Assembly (NCBI RefSeq): GCF_004359215.1
Contig: NC_090614.1
Location: forward strand, 41,996 to 55,504
Direction: 5' to 3'
DNA length: 13,509 nucleotides
DNA from: Bremia lactucae
Lineage: Eukaryota > Oomycota > Peronosporomycetes > Peronosporales > Peronosporaceae
Shown here piece after piece: positions 1-8,680 of the stretch. Position 1 is the first letter of the stretch. Every line of letters begins with the position of its first letter. The position numbers were made by a program, and so were the translations under genes. The notes under the pieces were generated by a model that saw nothing but the letters and a program-made list of their open reading frames with translations, searched no databases and had not been told where the DNA came from.

Positions 1-2
1 CC

Positions 3-1855
3 TTATTGGATTTTGACACGATGAGCATCAGTAGTGAACCTGCCACCACGGAGTTCAAGCAAACAGGCAAGCGCAAGAACCGTTCAAACAGCCAAGAACA
101 AGTGTTTAAACGACCAGCTTGCCGCGGAGCCGGGTTAGAAGAAGCAAGTGCGCCGGATGACTTCGAGTTGCGCCACCAAAAACGACGTTCGAATGTTCGA
201 GCTAACCGGGACGAAGAGCAAAAGGACAATGATATGGATGATGATGACGACACCCACCACGGTTTTTGGCAAGCAAGCGTGAATGCAGTTGAGGGCGCTG
301 ATTTATCCGAACCAACAACGTTTGAAGACGCGATTAATGGGCCAGATCGAGTACACTGGCGTAAGGCGATCTGTGCGGAGCTAGACTCAATGAAACTCCG
401 TAGCGTATTTCGAGCAACGAAACTGCCAGCTGGGCAGCACACCATTGGGACCAAGTGGGTATTTAAGATCAAGCGCAAGGCTGACGGAAACATCGATAAA
501 TACAAGGCACGTCTCGTTGCCAAGGGTTTCAAGCAAAAGTATGGCATCGACTACACGGAGACGTTTTCACCAGTAGTCAAGTACGTGACGCTGCGCATGG
601 TGATTGCACTCACAAAGTACTTCGACTGGACACTGGACCAACTGGACGTGGTGACAGCTTTTCTGTATGGAGAAATGAAGGAAAGAGTATTCTGTGCGGT
701 CCCAGAAGGCGTCGACGTCAATAAAGATTTTGATTGCTTTGAACTGGTTAAAGCAATCTACGGGCTAAAACAAGCTTCACGGGTATGGAATGACACTTTT
801 CATGAGTTTGTTTGCTCCATCGGATTTCAAGTCTCCGATTTTGATCCGTGCCTTTATCTCAAGATTGTAAACGGAGAGTGCGTGCTATTGTTGGTCTATG
901 TTGATGATGTACTGGTGACTGGGAGTTCAATTGAAATGATTGCGCACACCAAGAAAGACTTAAAGTCACGTTTTGAGATGACTGATAGTGGCAAGTGCGC
1001 TTTTGTCCTGGGCATCGAGCTGGTAAACAACAATGACGGAAGCGTGACGATGTGCCAGCGACGCTACGTGGACGATGTTCTCAAGCGTTTCGGCATGAGT
1101 GACTGCAAAGCTGTCATCAGCCCAATGGACATCAGCTCTCGACTAACGTCAAGCAACGCAGCAACTAAAATCAACGTTCCGTTTCGTGAAGCAGTGGGTG
1201 TTTTGATGCACTTGATGACCGCGACACGACCAGACATTGCCTTCGCCGTGGGTTATGTGTCGCGCTTTATGGAAAACCCACAAGTCGAGCATTGGATGGC
1301 GGTGAAGCGCATCCTTCGATACTTGCAAGGAACCAAGTCGCATGGAATCTGCTTTAAGCCTGGCAACAATGTGGATTTTTGCGGCTACTCGGATGCAGAC
1401 TGGGCCGGTGATCATGCAGACCGCAAGTCGACTTCAGGATACGCGTTTATTCTCTTGGGCGCTCCTGTAAGCTGGGGGAACAAGAAACAATCAAGTGTGT
1501 CGCTGTCAACAAGTGAAGCCGAATATATCGCGCTAAGTTTAGCGATTCAAGAAGGCAAGTGGGTGCATCGCCTACTGCGCGAAATCCTAGACGCGGCAGC
1601 AAACAAGTCTGAACCGGTGCTTAGATCATGGAAGACAACCAGTCGTGTATCAAGATGACGAAGAATCCGGTAAACCATGGTCGTGCGAAACATATCGACA
1701 TCAAGTATCACCACATTCGTTATGAAGTAAAGCGTGGTGATGTCAAGTTGGAATACTGCGAGACTTCGAAGATGTTAGCGGATATCATGACGAAAGGACT
1801 GCCAGGACCGCGTCACAAGGAATTAACGACAGCGCTTGGCATACACACGTGTTAG
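3..1855 (+). pseudogene. pol: Copia pol fragment: reverse transcriptase and RNase H, one frameshift
   Basis: The frame is open at the left edge (codon at 3-5), so this is the C-terminal part of a Gag-Pol polyprotein; no start codon is expected. Counting residues from the codon at position 6, a charged linker (about 57-83, with a run of Asp) leads to the RT_2-type reverse transcriptase (about 130-370). Catalytic Asp are D214 in LDVVTAFLYG and D300/D301 in YVDD (bases 897-908). RNase H follows, with D463 in SDADWAGD and E504 in [11 protein letters not shown] one-base deletion at about 1622 shifts the frame: the first frame stops at 1658, while the true frame resumes at 1625-1628 with [17 protein letters not shown] and MLADIMTKGLP and ends at TAG 1853-1855. 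The homologous array copies carry the missing base. Apart from this deletion the fragment looks intact, so inactivation is recent or the base is a sequencing error. The product would copy element RNA to cDNA in virus-like particles. Confidence 0.92.
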
Positions 1856-1856
1856 C

Positions 1857-1868
1857 ATTGAGGGGGCG
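1857..1868 (+). other. Polypurine tract of element 1
   Basis: A purine-rich stretch (ATTGAGGGGGCG) lies directly before the LTR. In LTR retrotransposons this tract resists RNase H and primes plus-strand DNA synthesis. The same tract stands at the same place in the array copies (reverse complement at 8672-8680 and 13132-13140). Confidence 0.75.
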
Positions 1869-2138
1869 TATTGAGGGTTATGGGTTTCAGGTAATGTACA
1901 CAACCCAAACCGGTCCAATCCGAACCGCGGTTAAACATAGCATTTACTTATATTATAGTATAGTTAGATGCAGTATGTAGAAATGAATGGTTTCGAGAAG
2001 TAAAAGTGTAAGCCCGAATAAATCAATCACTTCCAAATATTCCTTCTCCTTCACAAGTCGTCTTCACTTCTCAAGTGCAGACTTCTCTCGTGTTCTTCAA
2101 GCCTCCTTCTCTCTTCCAGTGCTCGGTACCCTTTAACA
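1869..2138 (+). repeat. 3' LTR of element 1 (270 bp)
   Basis: The LTR starts TATTGAGGG right after the polypurine tract and ends CCTTTAACA. Both ends match the 267-bp LTRs at 8405-8671 and 12865-13131 (opposite strand). The ends form an imperfect inverted repeat (TATTGA against TTAACA) with TA instead of the usual TG at the 5' end. A TATA-like stretch (TATATTATAGTATA, about 1949-1962) lies about 80 bases in and may be the promoter core; an AATAAA hexamer (about 2018-2023) could serve in 3' end formation. The pyrimidine-rich last 90 bases are typical of the R-U5 side. An alternative left border is TGTTAG at 1850, which pairs perfectly with TAACA, but this would place the polypurine tract inside the LTR, so I prefer 1869. 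Confidence 0.82.
1949..1962 (+). promoter_or_regulatory. TATA-like element in LTR of element 1
   Basis: An AT-only run with TATA character sits in the first third of the LTR, where the Pol II promoter of an LTR element is expected. The array LTRs keep a similar AT-rich core (about 8577-8590 and 13037-13050, opposite strand). Function is inferred from position and composition only. Confidence 0.35.
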
Positions 2139-2960
2139 CTTATCAATAGGCTTGAGCTTATATCCGTTGGACTTATCACTGCCTTGCAATCGTCCATGCC
2201 AAAGCGCTTGAGAATATCATCGACGTATCGCCGTTGACACATTATCACACTGCCATCATCATTGTCGACAAGATCGATGCCTAACACAAATGCACACTTG
2301 CCACTGTCGGTCACCTCAAAGCGTCCTTTTAATTCAGGCTTCGCGCGCGCTATAAGCTCCGTTGAGCTTCCAGTAACTAAAACATCGTCGACGTATACCA
2401 GCAATAACACGCAATGCCCTTCAATAATCTTGATGTAAAGGTGTGGGTCGAAAGCCGAAACTCGGAAACCAATCGAGCATGCGAATTCGTCAAAAGTCTC
2501 GTTTCATACGCGAAGCTTGTTTCAAGCCACAAATCGCCGTGACCAGCTCAAAACAATCAAAGTCTTTGTCGAGCTCAACCCTTTCTGGTGCGACACACTA
2601 CACAACTTCTTTCATGACTCCATTAAGAAAAGCTGTCACCACATTCAACTGATTAAGTGGCCACCTAAAGTACTTGGTCAAAGCGATCACCATGCGTAGC
2701 GTCACATACTTGACCACAGGCGAAAATGTCTCCGTGTAGTCAATTACATTTTTTTGCTTGAATGCTTTAGCGACAAGACGAGCCTTGTACTTCTCGATGG
2801 AGCCATCAGCTTTGCGCTTGATCGTGAACACCACTTTGTTCCAATGGCTTGCTGTCCTGATGATAAGTTTGCAGCTTGAAACACTCCAAAAAGCTGCATG
2901 GAATTCAACTGAGCACGTATTGCCTTGCGCCAATGTAGCTGATCCGGCCCGCCTATGGCA
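2139..2960 (-). pseudogene. pol: Unit A reverse transcriptase remnant
   Basis: The minus strand encodes RT motifs in broken frames: KARLVAKAFKQK and FSPVVKYVTLRM in the stretch 2598-2933, then PEGVELDKDFDCFELV after an in-frame TAG (about 2599), then YVDDVLVTGSS with an intact YVDD (2384-2395). Frameshifts lie in the TKW(V)F motif (about 2829-2835, one base missing compared with element 1) and at about 2501-2510 (two bases missing). Both are shared with units B and C. The last frame runs past 2139 into the antisense of the LTR of element 1, so the tail of that open frame is a junction artefact and not protein of this family. The first Asp motif reads LNVVTAF here (D to N), a further likely loss of catalysis. 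Confidence 0.9.
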
Positions 2961-3202
2961 TCTTGAAATGTGGTCGGCTCAGATAAGTCTTTGGCTTTGA
3001 CCGTATTGGCACTTGCACGCCAGAACGCAGGTAGAGTTAACTTGTTGTCATCATTTCCGGAAGCATTTATCTCATGAGTCAGAGTAGGTTTTTGCGCGCA
3101 TTTGATCGCCGCTTGGGTCGACGTGATTCCAAATTTTCTGGAGCACTTCCCTCTTCTAACCCAGTTTCATGAAATCAGGACTTAAAACTTTAAATGAGCG
3201 AT

Positions 3203-4160
3203 TTAAGTCACTTGAACGATCCTTGCGCTTTCCAATCTGCTTAAAGTCCGTTGTATATGACGAGTCGTCATCGCTAATCTCGAGTGCGTCAAGTCGAGAT
3301 TTGCTTCTTCAAGGTCGTCAAAAATGTTGAATGATAGATCTCCTAGACTTGACTCGTCGAACGTGACATCTCGACTGATCACCACTCGCTGAGCGTCAAT
3401 GTCATAGACTCGAAAGGCCTTAGAAACTTCTTCATAGCCTACAAACACACCCACTCGAGACTTGGGATCCTACTTAAGCCGCTTTTACTTTGTAGTCAAA
3501 ACATAAGCTCGACAACCAAAAACACGCATATGCTTGACGCTTGGCTTGGACTTGTGCACGATCTCGACGGAGTTTTGTTCTTGAGTTTTGGTGGCAAAAG
3601 ACGATTCTTGAAGTAAATCGCAATCATGACAGCTTCATCCCAGAGACGCTTGTCCTTTGCATGGCGAAGCAAGCTTCGTCCAATCGTAACAATCGTCCGT
3701 ATGGCGCGCTCAGCTATCCCATTAGTTAAATAAGCATAGGAGACCGTAATTTGCTACTCGATACCCTCGTCTTCGTATAAAAACTTGAGCGAATTAGTTG
3801 CAAACTCGCGAGCCCCGTCATGCCTCACAAACTTGACTTCTTTCTGAACTGCGTTTGGACCTTCAAAATGTAAGTCTTGTTGAAGTCCTCGCTGTCTGAC
3901 TTGGCACGCAAAGCAAAATTCTTCATACATCCACTGGCCTCGTCCACAATAAGTAGCAAGTACTTGCTGCCACCAAAAAGATTCCTGCTTCATCGGTCCG
4001 CAAATGTCAAAGTATCGCAATACAAATGAACTATATCGGCGCTTATCATGGTTGCTTGAAAATAGTTTTTGGACCACTTCTCCCTTCTTGACTTCCACGA
4101 CACATGCTTGATAAAGTTGACGTTGATGGTAAGGAGGCATCCTTGATCATTCCATTCGCA
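3203..4160 (-). pseudogene. pol: Unit A integrase remnant (core and C-terminal region)
   Basis: From high to low coordinates: the start of the core (CGPMKQESF), the second catalytic Asp in FVRHDGAREF, an in-frame TAG at 3754-3756 just after DEGIE, the third acidic residue in NGIAERAI, then KDKRLWDEAVM. Further on are two stops (TAA 3485-3487 and TAG 3470-3472) and the C-terminal stretch VGVFVGYEEVSKAFRVYD (3203-3454). The enzyme would insert element cDNA into the genome. The two stops at 3470-3487 are shared with B and C; the stop at 3754 is shared with B only, since C has a Tyr codon there. Additional short indels occur near 3560 and 3920-3980. Confidence 0.88.
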
Positions 4161-4755
4161 ACCATGTTTGGCAACACGTCATTTAAAGCGTGGCCCATTC
4201 GCGCATGTAAGTCGAACTTGTTGTTCGAAGTCGCTGAATTCGCAGATCGTTGTGGTGTCCGAAGCCAGTAAAGACCGTCGACGAGATTAGCCGTCGCCAC
4301 CACTTGCTTGAAGCTTTTTCTTTCGATATTCAATCGAGCTTCGTCAAAGACCACTTGAAAACGTCCACTTTTATATATCTGCGGAACAGAAAGTAGATAC
4401 TTGCTCATCTTGGGCGCTATTGCGCATCTTTAATCTCAATTTCTCAATTTCGCGTACGTCACCGTTAGGTAGAACTATACGCTCAACAGTTGATCCCACG
4501 CCCATAATCGCTGTCTTGTTGCCGTCAGCTACCAAAAGCTCGCCTTGGTCTTGCTCGTCCAGTGATGAAAACTTCGACTTATCGTAACAGATATGATGTC
4601 CGACGCCGCTGTCAATGGCCCATATTCTTGGCAAATCTTTGCCTGTTGATATTTTGCATTCCAGCAAAACTGCAAATGCGACCCGATCGTATTCGTAGTC
4701 GTCGTTGTGCCGATACTGCACATTGCTTGCTCCGCGTCCACGATTTTGTTCGCCT
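4046..4755 (-). pseudogene. pol: Unit A protease and pre-integrase zinc region remnant
   Basis: The frame entering from the N gap reads GEQNRGRG, a basic tail typical of the end of Gag. It continues to the aspartic protease motif [13 protein letters not shown] (active-site DSG) and [15 protein letters not shown]. It leaves frame after an 8-bp tandem duplication (CTCAATTT twice on the plus strand, about 4435-4450). The following frame (4046-4408) reads [15 protein letters not shown] and [15 protein letters not shown], the His part of the zinc-binding pre-integrase region. The protease would cut the Gag-Pol polyprotein. Confidence 0.88.
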
Positions 4756-5752
4756 NNNNNNNNNNNNNNNNNNNNNNNNNNNNNNNNNNNNNNNNNNNNN
4801 NNNNNNNNNNNNNNNNNNNNNNNNNNNNNNNNNNNNNNNNNNNNNNNNNNNNNNNNNNNNNNNNNNNNNNNNNNNNNNNNNNNNNNNNNNNNNNNNNNNN
4901 NNNNNNNNNNNNNNNNNNNNNNNNNNNNNNNNNNNNNNNNNNNNNNNNNNNNNNNNNNNNNNNNNNNNNNNNNNNNNNNNNNNNNNNNNNNNNNNNNNNN
5001 NNNNNNNNNNNNNNNNNNNNNNNNNNNNNNNNNNNNNNNNNNNNNNNNNNNNNNNNNNNNNNNNNNNNNNNNNNNNNNNNNNNNNNNNNNNNNNNNNNNN
5101 NNNNNNNNNNNNNNNNNNNNNNNNNNNNNNNNNNNNNNNNNNNNNNNNNNNNNNNNNNNNNNNNNNNNNNNNNNNNNNNNNNNNNNNNNNNNNNNNNNNN
5201 NNNNNNNNNNNNNNNNNNNNNNNNNNNNNNNNNNNNNNNNNNNNNNNNNNNNNNNNNNNNNNNNNNNNNNNNNNNNNNNNNNNNNNNNNNNNNNNNNNNN
5301 NNNNNNNNNNNNNNNNNNNNNNNNNNNNNNNNNNNNNNNNNNNNNNNNNNNNNNNNNNNNNNNNNNNNNNNNNNNNNNNNNNNNNNNNNNNNNNNNNNNN
5401 NNNNNNNNNNNNNNNNNNNNNNNNNNNNNNNNNNNNNNNNNNNNNNNNNNNNNNNNNNNNNNNNNNNNNNNNNNNNNNNNNNNNNNNNNNNNNNNNNNNN
5501 NNNNNNNNNNNNNNNNNNNNNNNNNNNNNNNNNNNNNNNNNNNNNNNNNNNNNNNNNNNNNNNNNNNNNNNNNNNNNNNNNNNNNNNNNNNNNNNNNNNN
5601 NNNNNNNNNNNNNNNNNNNNNNNNNNNNNNNNNNNNNNNNNNNNNNNNNNNNNNNNNNNNNNNNNNNNNNNNNNNNNNNNNNNNNNNNNNNNNNNNNNNN
5701 NNNNNNNNNNNNNNNNNNNNNNNNNNNNNNNNNNNNNNNNNNNNNNNNNNNN
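4756..5752. other. Assembly gap of 997 N
   Basis: No sequence is given. Aligning the flanks with the next array unit (offset 3613 on both sides), the gap corresponds exactly to 8369-9365, which is also 997 bases. By that comparison it should hold the gag start remnant, an LTR at about 4792-5058 and the RNase H of the adjoining unit at about 5059-5752, all on the minus strand. Any open frame running through these N is meaningless. Confidence 0.97.
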
Positions 5753-6580
5753 GGGCATCGCTTGGCAATAGTCTTGAGCTTATATCCGTTGGACTTATCA
5801 CTGCCTTGCAATCATCCATGCCAAAGCGCTTGAGAATATCATCGACGTATCGCCGTTGACACATTGTCACACTGCCATCATCATTGTCGACAAGATCGAT
5901 GCCTAACACAAATGCACACTTGCCACTGTCGGTCACCTCAAAGCGTCCTTTTAATTCAGGCTTCGTGCGCGCTATAAGCTCCGTCGAGCTTCCAGTAACT
6001 AAAACATCGTCGACGTATACCAGCAATACCACGCAATGCCCTTCAATAATCTTGATGTAAAGGTGTGGGTCGAAAGCCGAAACTCGGAAACCAATCGAGC
6101 ATGCGAATTCGTCAAAAGTCTCGTTTCATACGCGAAGCTTGTTTCAAGCCACAAATCGCCGTGACCAGCTCAAAACAATCAAAGTCTTTGTCGAGCTCAA
6201 CCCTTTCTGGTGCGACACACTACACAACTTCTTTCATGACTCCATAAAGAAAAGCTGTCACCACATTCAACTGATCAAGTGGCGACCTAGAGTACTTGGT
6301 CAAAGCGATCACCATGCGTAGCGTCACATACTTGACCACAGGCGAAAATGTCTCCGTGTAGTCAATTCCATACTTTGCTTGAATGCTTTAGCGACAAGAC
6401 GAGCCTTGTACTTCTCGATGGAGCCATCAGCTTTGCGTTTGATCGTAAACACCACTTTGTTCCAATGGCTTGCTGTCCTGATGATAAATTTGCAGCTTGA
6501 AACACTCCACGAAGCTGCATGGAATCCAACTCAGCACGCATTGCCTTGCGCCAATGTAGCTGATCCGGCCCGCCTATGGC
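5753..6580 (-). pseudogene. pol: Unit B reverse transcriptase remnant
   Basis: Motifs on the minus strand include YVDDVLVTGSS (YVDD codons 6006-6017, intact), SGKCAFVLGIDLVDND and CQRRYVDDILKRFGM. Defects are the one-base loss in the TKW(V)F motif (about 6451-6456), the two-base loss at about 6121-6130 and the TAG codon after KEVV. The first two are shared by A, B and C, the third by A and B only. An extra one-base loss in FKQK(Y)GIDY near 6372 is private to B. The region is a relic and makes no enzyme. Confidence 0.9.
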
Positions 6581-6824
6581 ATCTTGAAATGTGGTCGGCT
6601 CAGATAAGTCTTTGGCTTTGACCGTATTGGCACTTGCACGCCAGAACGCAGGTAGAGTTAACTGTGTGTCATCATTTCCGGAAGCATTTATCTCATGAGT
6701 CAGAGTAGGTTTTTGCGCGCATTTGATCGCCGCTTGGGTCGACGTGATTCCAAATTTTCTGGAGCACTTCCCTCTTCTAACCCAGTTTCATGATAATCAG
6801 GACTTAAAACTTTAAATGAGCGAT

Positions 6825-7760
6825 TTAAGTCACTTGAACGATCCTTGCGCTTTCCAATCTGCTTAAAGTCCGTTGTATATGACGAGTCGTCATCGCTAAT
6901 CTCGAGCGCGTCAAGTCGAGATTTGCTTCTTCAAGGTCGTCAAAAATGTTGAATGATAGATCTCCTAGACTTGACTCGTCGAACGTGACATCTCGACTGA
7001 TCACCACTCGCTGAGCGTCAATGTCATAGACTCGATAGGCCTTAGAAACTTCTTCATAGCCTACAAACACACCCACTCGAGACTTGGGATCCTACTTAAG
7101 CCGCTTTTACTTTGGAGTCAAAACATAAGCTCGACAACCAAAAACACGCATATGCTTGACGCTTGGCTTGGACTTGTGCACGATCACGAACGGAGTTTTG
7201 TTCTTGAGTTTTGGTGGCAAAAGACGATTCTTGAAGTAAATCGCAATCATGACAGCTTCATCCCAGAGACGCTTGTCCTTTGCATGGCGAAGCAAGCTTC
7301 GTCCAATCGTAACAATCGTCCGTATGGCGCGCTCAGCTATCCCATTAGTTAAATAAGCATAGGAGACCGTAATTTGCTACTCGATACCCTCGTCTTCGTA
7401 TAAAAACTTGAGCGAATTAGTTGCAAACTCGCGAGCCCCGTCATGCCTCACAAACTTGACTTTTTTCCGAAATGCGTTTGGACCTTCAAAATGTAAGTCT
7501 TGTTGAAGTCCTCGCTGTCTGACTTGGCACGCAAATAGAATCTCTCACTGGCCTCGTCCACAATAAGTAGCAAGTACTTGCTGCCACCAAAAGATTCCTG
7601 CTTCATCGGTCCGCAAATGTCAAAGTATCGCAATACAAATGAACTATATCGGCGCTTATCATGGTTGCTTGAAAATAGTTTTTGGACCACTTCTCCCTTC
7701 TTGACTTCCACGACACATGCTTGATAAAGTTGACGTTGATGGTAAGGAGGCATCCTTGAT
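6825..7760 (-). pseudogene. pol: Unit B integrase remnant
   Basis: This copy keeps the longest readable end of the core: LLRHAKDKRLWDEAVMIA to MRVFGCRAYVLTPK (7107-7295) in one frame, which ends in TAA at 7107-7109. A second stop (TAG 7092-7094) precedes VGVFVGYEEVSKAYRVYD and DAQRVVISRDVTF (6825-7076). Upstream are CGPMKQESFGGSKYLLLIVDEAS (core start; 7448-7753) and a TAG at 7377-7379 between the second and third catalytic acidic residues. The loss of about nine bases near 7540 removes residues after DEAS that C retains. Confidence 0.88.
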
Positions 7761-8366
7761 CATTCCATTCGCAACCATGTTTGGCAACACGTCATTTAAA
7801 GCGTGGCCCATTCGCGCATGTAAGTCGAACTTGTTGTTCGAAGTCGCTGAATTCGCAGATCGTTGTGGTGTCCGAAGCCAGTAAAGACCGTCGACGAGAT
7901 TAGCCGTCGCCACCACTTGCTTGAAGCTTTTTCTTTCGATATTCAATCGAGCTTCGTCAAAGACCACTTGAAAACGTCCACTTTTATATATCTGCGGAAC
8001 AGAAAGTAGATACTTGCTCATCTTGGGCGCTATTGCGCATCTTTAATCTCAATTTCTCAATTTCGCGTACGTCACCGTTAGGTAGAACTATACGCTCAAC
8101 AGTTGATCCCACGCCCATAATCGCTGTCTTGTTGCCGTCAGCTACCAAAAGCTCGCCTTGGTCTTGCTCGTCCAGTGATGAAAACTTCGACTTATCGTAA
8201 CAGATATGATGTCCGACGCCGCTGTCAATAACCCATATTCTTGGCAAATCTTTGCCTGTTGATATTTCGCATTCCAGCAAAATTGCAAATGCGACCCGAT
8301 CGTATTCGTAGTCGTCGTTGTGCCGATGCTGCACATTGCTTGCTCCGCGTCCACGATTTTGTCCGC
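7659..8366 (-). pseudogene. pol: Unit B protease and pre-integrase zinc region remnant
   Basis: The frame starting near 8366 reads GQNRGRG, then [14 protein letters not shown] and the protease motif [13 protein letters not shown], with DSG at 8218-8226. It loses frame after the duplicated CTCAATTT octamer near 8048-8063. The next frame (7659-8021) carries [15 protein letters not shown] and [15 protein letters not shown] of the integrase zinc region. The motif order protease, integrase, RT is the copia order and separates it from gypsy-type elements. Confidence 0.88.
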
Positions 8367-8390
8367 CGCGTCGAACTCTTCGGTTGTCAT
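8367..8390 (-). pseudogene. gag: Gag start remnant of unit B, out of frame with pol
   Basis: An ATG on the minus strand at 8390-8388 lies only 14 bases after the LTR end and begins MTTEEFD. Within about eight codons the sequence joins the basic Gag tail (GQNRGRG), which is in a different frame. A copia Gag is normally several hundred residues with a CCHC zinc knuckle; neither is present. I infer a large internal deletion that removed nearly all of gag and left an out-of-frame join. The open frame continuing from this ATG to 8142 is a frameshifted shadow of the protease. Confidence 0.6.
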
Positions 8391-8404
8391 CTTTTTGCTT
8401 AGTC

Positions 8405-8671
8405 TGTTAAAGTCTGAAGCCGATGCTGAAAGGCGTAAGGAAGAAGGGAGCAAAGCGAGGAGTCTGCGCGAAGAGACGAAGACACTTGATTTGGAAAAGG
8501 AATATTAGGAAATGATTGATTTGTTGAAACTTACGCTTCTACTCCGTAACAACTCATTTCTGCATAGTCTAATTCACGATATTATAGTATGACTAAGTAC
8601 TATGGTAAGCCGCGGTTCGGATTGGACCGGCTCGGGTTGTGTACGTTACCTGAAACCCAGAACCCTCAATA
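8405..8671 (-). repeat. LTR-B, shared LTR of two array units (267 bp)
   Basis: On the minus strand it runs TATTGAGGG to TTAACA, the same ends as the LTR of element 1. It is the 5' LTR of unit B and at the same time the 3' LTR of the RNase H-bearing segment 8672-9449, since the polypurine tract (8672-8680) and the RNase H C-terminus abut it. LTR-C has exactly the same length; by eye the two differ at about 14 of 267 positions (about 5 percent). The AT-rich core near 8577-8590 may be a TATA-type promoter firing leftwards. Confidence 0.88.
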
Positions 8672-8680
8672 CGCCCCCCA
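8672..8680 (-). other. Polypurine tract next to LTR-B
   Basis: CGCCCCCCA on the plus strand reads TGGGGGGCG on the minus strand, immediately before the LTR start. It is the plus-strand primer site of the segment to its right. Confidence 0.7.

Larger units (their letters stand above)
1..2138 (+). mobile_element. Element 1: 3' half of a Ty1/copia LTR retrotransposon
   Basis: The segment holds, in copia order, the end of the integrase-RT linker, reverse transcriptase, RNase H, a polypurine tract and a 3' LTR. Its 5' half (5' LTR, gag, protease, integrase) lies outside the window. The right border at 2138 is supported because the LTR sequence ends there with TTAACA, matching the LTR ends at 8405 and 12865. 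The sequence after 2138 is the body of an oppositely oriented element. Element 1 is thus nested inside array unit A. A 5-bp target duplication, if present, would start with CTTAT at 2139; its partner is off-window. RNase H and LTR are clearly homologous to the minus-strand array, so both belong to one family or two close ones. Confidence 0.93.
2139..4755 (-). mobile_element. Array unit A: gag-less dead copia element, partial
   Basis: Read on the minus strand from 4755 to 2139, this holds the protease, integrase zinc region, integrase core, integrase C-terminal region and reverse transcriptase of a copia element. It is cut by the assembly gap on the right and by the insertion of element 1 on the left. 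It aligns almost base for base with 5753-8368; the offset shifts from 3622 to 3613 because A keeps about nine bases that B has lost near 3920. By eye A and B differ by only 1-2 percent, much less than either differs from C. Many frameshifts and stops (listed in the domain entries) show that it cannot encode a working polyprotein. Confidence 0.92.
5753..8404 (-). mobile_element. Array unit B: gag-less dead copia element
   Basis: This is the internal region of an array unit from just after its 5' LTR (LTR-B, 8405-8671) down to the RT. Its remaining RNase H lies in the gap on the left. It carries protease, integrase and RT without gag. It shares an 8-bp duplication, the Tyr-to-stop change in the integrase and near identity with unit A, and has a private loss of about nine bases near 7537-7546. 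LTR-B also serves as the 3' LTR of the segment to its right, so neighbouring copies share one LTR, as in tandem LTR-internal-LTR-internal arrays. Confidence 0.92.

Noticed and set aside
1149..1415. Minus-strand frame of 88 codons inside element 1
   Set aside because: Shadow of the RT-RNase H coding frame on the plus strand.
1850..1868. TGTTAG at 1850 as the LTR start of element 1
   Set aside because: It pairs with TAACA at the right end, but the polypurine tract would then be inside the LTR, and the array copies do not have TGTTAG at this place while they keep TATTGAGGG.
2443..2652. Plus-strand open frame beginning MGRKPKLGNQ, repeated at 6065-6247 and 10526-10708
   Set aside because: It looks conserved because the array unit is repeated. 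It lies antisense to the RT remnant, and its identity across copies is DNA identity, not protein selection.
2758..3000. Plus-strand open frame beginning MNALATRRAL, repeated at 6379-6621 and 10841-11083
   Set aside because: Antisense shadow of the RT N-terminal region in each unit; no family resemblance and no signals of its own.
4371..6032. Long open frames of 350-550 codons across the N stretch on both strands
   Set aside because: They are open only because N codons cannot be stops. The real parts at their ends are protease (right flank of unit A) and RT (unit B), which belong to different units.
8142..8453. Minus-strand frame with [11 protein letters not shown], also at 12602-12913
   Set aside because: It starts in the LTR, passes through the gag start remnant and then reads the protease region in the wrong frame.
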